Notes under the pieces: model-generated
What the model was told of the DNA's origin: nothing
Seen by the model: the letters and a program-made list of their open reading frames with translations, nothing else
Databases searched by the model: none
NCBI GenBank assembly: GCA_037969115.1
Contig: JBBKWQ010000412.1
Location: 1-5,280 of the forward strand
Direction: 5' to 3'
Length of the DNA: 5,280 bases
Origin: JBBKWQ01 sp037969115
GTDB taxonomy: Bacteria > Actinomycetota > Acidimicrobiia > Acidimicrobiales > Ilumatobacteraceae
Translations under genes and position numbers: made by a program
Shown here: in pieces, positions 2,921-5,280 of the stretch
Position numbering within the stretch: position 1 is the first letter of the stretch
How the letters are laid out: the number at the start of each line of letters is the position of its first letter

Positions 2921-5280
2921 CTACTCCACGATCACGCTGGCTGAGCCCGACCGGCCGAACACCTCGGGGGAGTACATCTCCTCGGCACGAGCGGGTGGCA
3001 CCACGAACGTGCCCGGTGTCGTCGCTCGTGCGTTGTAGGTGTACTCGTAGGTGCCGCCGCCGACATAGCTGGCGTACGCCTCGGCCCGGTCGTCGCGCAG
3101 GTTCTGGTGCTCGAACCAGCGCCAGCACCAACACCACGACTCAGACCGGGCGATCGGATCGTCATCGGGCGGCGGTGCGATCGAGACGTCGAGCGCCGGA
3201 TTGAGCGGTTCGAGGCCGGCGGGCAATGGATCGATCAGTGCGACGTTGGTGCGAACGGCGTCGGCCACCATGGTGACCCGGACCCGAACCGTCGCGCCGG
3301 CCTTGATGTGCCACACGCCGTCGGCGTCCTGTGTGACGTCGGCGGGGTCGTCGACTGCCTCGTACGTGCGGTCGACGACGAATCCCTCGTCGCGTGGATC
3401 GAGTTGTAGGTCGTCAGGGGCGTAGCGCAGTCCGAGTCGGTAGTAGAGGCGACCAGGGCCCTCTTTCCCGATCACGATGTCGGCATCGCCCCCCGCGATC
3501 ACGTCGCTCATCGGAACCACGGTGAGGTCTCGATCGGTGCTGCGGCCGCTGTACGAGTGCTCTGCGGTGTACACATCACCAAGCCACACCCGGGCCACGA
3601 AGTCGGGGTCGACGTTCTCGAACGTGTCGAAGTAGCGCTTCATCGCGAGGAGGATCGAGCTGTTCTCGAGCACGTTGTTCCAGCGACCACGGACCTGGCT
3701 GCCGAGCAGCCCGGCCACGGTCTTCGGAATCAGATCGCTGTCGGGTCGCTCGGTGATGAGCGCATCGAGCACGATCCCGTCGGTTCGACGGTCGGAGTTG
3801 GCGATCACGTAAGCGTCCTCGCCGTAGCTGGTCGCAAACGTGGCCGCGCCCGCTGTTTCCGTTGCGCGATTCTCGAACGTCCGCTCGATCTCGGCGTCGG
3901 CCGCCGGATCGTCGAGCACCGGCCAGAGCCAGGCGAGAGCATCGAGCTGCAAATCGCGACCCGCTCGCTCGTAGAGGTCGCCCGCCTTTACCGTGTCGCG
4001 ATCGCCGGCCCGATTGCGAACGTTGAGTGCATAGGCGCTGAGCGTGTTCCGGAGATCGGCGCTGTACCACGACTCGTAGAACTCCTCGATGCTGGCCAGG
4101 TGAGCCAGCGCTCGGTCGATCGCATTGCCCGACACGTCGTAACCGGCGTCTCGTGCGGCGATCAGCGCCTGAGTGGCCTCGATGGTCACGAATGGCTCGG
4201 ATCGTTCACCCCGACGCCATGTGGGGAAACCGCCGTCGTCGTTCTGCAGAGCCGTGAGTGCGTCGAGATCGCGGTTGACGGCCGAGTTCAGCTCGTCGGG
4301 AGACGGTAGACCGGCCGCATCGAACGCGTCGAGCACGTCACGCAGCGCCGCGACCGCGGTGATGCGAGCGGCGAGCCCGTCTGCGTGCGGGTAGCGGTAC
4401 TCGTACAGGTAGAGCACGGCATCGGTGAGCGCCTGGAGTGCCGTCGACGACGTACCGATCTCGAGCCCGCCGAACTGCGGGAACACTCCGGTCGGTGTTT
4501 CGAGCGGTTGGGCGATCGCACCCTCGTCGACCACGCCGTACACGGCGAACGCCTCGGCTGTGGCCGGTGTGTAGACCGGGAGGTCGACCTCGGCGGCATC
4601 GGCGGAATCACCACTGACGGCGGCAACCCGGAAGCGGGCGGTGCCGGCCGACTCGGCAGCGGCCGGGAAGCGCACCTCGACTCGATCGTTCGCCGGAACG
4701 GTGATGCGTTGCCCGGCCCCTTCGGTGAGAGTGAGATTGGCAGCCTCGATGGCGACATCGACGGTCATCGCCGCGTCGGTCTGGTTCTGCACCACCACCG
4801 GCAGGTCGAAGGTGTCGCCGAAGTTCAGGAAGCGTGGTGCGGATGGCCTCACCATCAGCGGCAGTCGGGCCGTGAGGGTCGACTCGCCCTTGCCGAACTG
4901 GTTCACGCCGTCGACGGCGACCGCCATGACCCGGTAGCGCGTGAGGTTGTCGGGCAGTGCGACGGCGACGGTGACGTTTCCGGAATCGTCGGTCGATTCG
5001 TCGGGCGCGTACACCGCGAGCGCATCGAAGTCGGTCCGCACGTCGATGGGCGGCCCGCCAGGCTCGCCTGCCGCATTTCGTTGCGCCGTCTTGTCGCCGT
5101 CCCCGACAGCGGTTGGCGCTGATTCCTCCGACGCCGCGTCGGCGGCGCCGGCCTCACCTTCTGCCGCATAGGTCGTCTCCACGGCGTCGCCCGCCGCCAC
5201 CTGGTCGGATCGGTTCAGCACGATGCTGCGTCGGAGGTACTCGGCGTTCAGCGAGCTGTAGATCTGCCCGTAGAACGCGT
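2921..5280 (-). CDS. Bacterial alpha-2-macroglobulin family protein, thioester-less (C-terminal part; start off right edge)
   Basis: 785 residues are visible. The frame is open to the right edge, so the N-terminal MG domains and any signal or lipobox lie outside; the GTG at 5221 is internal, not the start. Domain order, numbering from that GTG: an Ala/Glu/Gly-rich acidic linker (about 10-58); the A2M/MG7 domain (about 60-155) with V-R-T-D-F, L-P-D-N-L-T-R-Y-R-V-M-A-V-A-V-D-G (89-105), F-G-K-G-E and M-V-R-P-S-A-P-R-F-L-N-F-G-D (123-136); a further beta domain to about 225; an alpha-alpha barrel (thioester-domain homologue, about 250-570) with N-D-D-G-G-F-P-T-W and G-R-W-N-N-V-L-E-N-S; and the MG10-like C-terminal domain (about 593-766) with D-P-L-P-A-G-L-E-P-L-N, F-E-H-Q-N-L-R-D-D-R, Y-N-A-R-A-T-T-P-G-T-F and A-E-E-M-Y-S-P-E-V-F-G-R-S. 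Where thioester members have Y-P-Y-G-C-x-E-Q, this protein has Y-R-Y-P-H-A-D-G, so covalent protease trapping is not possible. Such proteins are extracytoplasmic. They are proposed to protect the envelope from proteases, by analogy with E. coli YfhM, while thioester-less members such as YfaS are poorly understood. Confidence 0.95.
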   Translation of the reverse strand, partial: AFYGQIYSSLNAEYLRRSIVLNRSDQVAAGDAVETTYAAEGEAGAADAASEESAPTAVGDGDKTAQRNAAGEPGGPPIDVRTDFDALAVYAPDESTDDSGNVTVAVALPDNLTRYRVMAVAVDGVNQFGKGESTLTARLPLMVRPSAPRFLNFGDTFDLPVVVQNQTDAAMTVDVAIEAANLTLTEGAGQRITVPANDRVEVRFPAAAESAGTARFRVAAVSGDSADAAEVDLPVYTPATAEAFAVYGVVDEGAIAQPLETPTGVFPQFGGLEIGTSSTALQALTDAVLYLYEYRYPHADGLAARITAVAALRDVLDAFDAAGLPSPDELNSAVNRDLDALTALQNDDGGFPTWRRGERSEPFVTIEATQALIAARDAGYDVSGNAIDRALAHLASIEEFYESWYSADLRNTLSAYALNVRNRAGDRDTVKAGDLYERAGRDLQLDALAWLWPVLDDPAADAEIERTFENRATETAGAATFATSYGEDAYVIANSDRRTDGIVLDALITERPDSDLIPKTVAGLLGSQVRGRWNNVLENSSILLAMKRYFDTFENVDPDFVARVWLGDVYTAEHSYSGRSTDRDLTVVPMSDVIAGGDADIVIGKEGPGRLYYRLGLRYAPDDLQLDPRDEGFVVDRTYEAVDDPADVTQDADGVWHIKAGATVRVRVTMVADAVRTNVALIDPLPAGLEPLNPALDVSIAPPPDDDPIARSESWCWCWRWFEHQNLRDDRAEAYASYVGGGTYEYTYNARATTPGTFVVPPARAEEMYSPEVFGRSGSASVIVE
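4376..4399 (-). other. Degenerate thioester motif site in the macroglobulin
   Basis: These codons read Y-R-Y-P-H-A-D-G and align without gaps to the Y-P-Y-G-C-x-E-Q of thioester-bearing family members, with L-A-A-R following as L-S-S-R does there. Cys is replaced by His (279 in GTG-5221 numbering), Glu by Asp and Gln by Gly, so the internal Cys-Gln thioester cannot form. The surrounding barrel sequence is intact, so this is evolved loss rather than decay. Confidence 0.75.

Noticed and set aside
3557..5122. Two long plus-strand open frames (3557-4309 and 4385-5122) antisense to the macroglobulin
   Set aside because: Long antisense frames are expected opposite GC-rich genes. The minus-strand reading matches a known family throughout and these do not.
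5219..5221. GTG at 5221 as the start of the macroglobulin gene
   Set aside because: The frame stays open with protein-like sequence (Y-G-Q-I-Y-S-S-L-N-A-E-Y) to the window edge, and the family has many domains before this point.

Overview
The window is GC-rich DNA with tight gene packing, GTG starts, purine-rich ribosome binding sites and typical actinobacterial protein styles. The pirin and alpha-2-macroglobulin variants look like those I associate with Acidimicrobiia (Ilumatobacter-like marine or freshwater actinobacteria). That placement is inference from composition and protein style and has not been checked by a search.

Layout, left to right. (1) At 1-110, minus strand, is the first 36 codons of a lipoprotein whose body lies outside the window. 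(2) At 248-592, minus strand, is a small protein with Pro directly after the initiator, probably a fused (two-repeat) tautomerase-superfamily member. (3) At 684-1082, minus strand, is a VOC/glyoxalase-like protein. Genes 2 and 3 are codirectional with a 91-base gap and may be cotranscribed. (4) At about 1085-1690, plus strand, there is no intact gene, only two decayed fragments. One is a class I SAM-dependent methyltransferase with its N-terminus and middle missing and a frame change. The other is a short helical YE-motif domain broken by a stop codon. (5) At 1735-1804 is the AT-richer upstream region of the pirin gene, with a perfect 5-5-5 dyad and a strong Shine-Dalgarno. (6) At 1805-2881, plus strand, is a complete pirin-family quercetinase-like cupin with all four metal ligands. 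(7) At 2886-2909 is a short hairpin between two convergent genes. (8) At 2921-5280, minus strand, is the C-terminal 785 residues of a bacterial alpha-2-macroglobulin-family protein, which lacks the thioester motif. Its N-terminus is beyond the right edge.

The genes do not form one obvious pathway. The tautomerase-like and VOC proteins could both act on small metabolites. Pirin is a single gene with its own promoter region. The macroglobulin is a large, probably secreted or membrane-anchored protein at the 3' end of a transcription unit entering from the right. I see no CRISPR array, RNA gene, insertion sequence, phage gene or toxin-antitoxin pair. I found no convincing undescribed system. The most informative unusual points are the decayed 600-base zone, the substituted thioester motif, the WCWCWRW cysteine cluster in the macroglobulin, and the pirin operator candidate.
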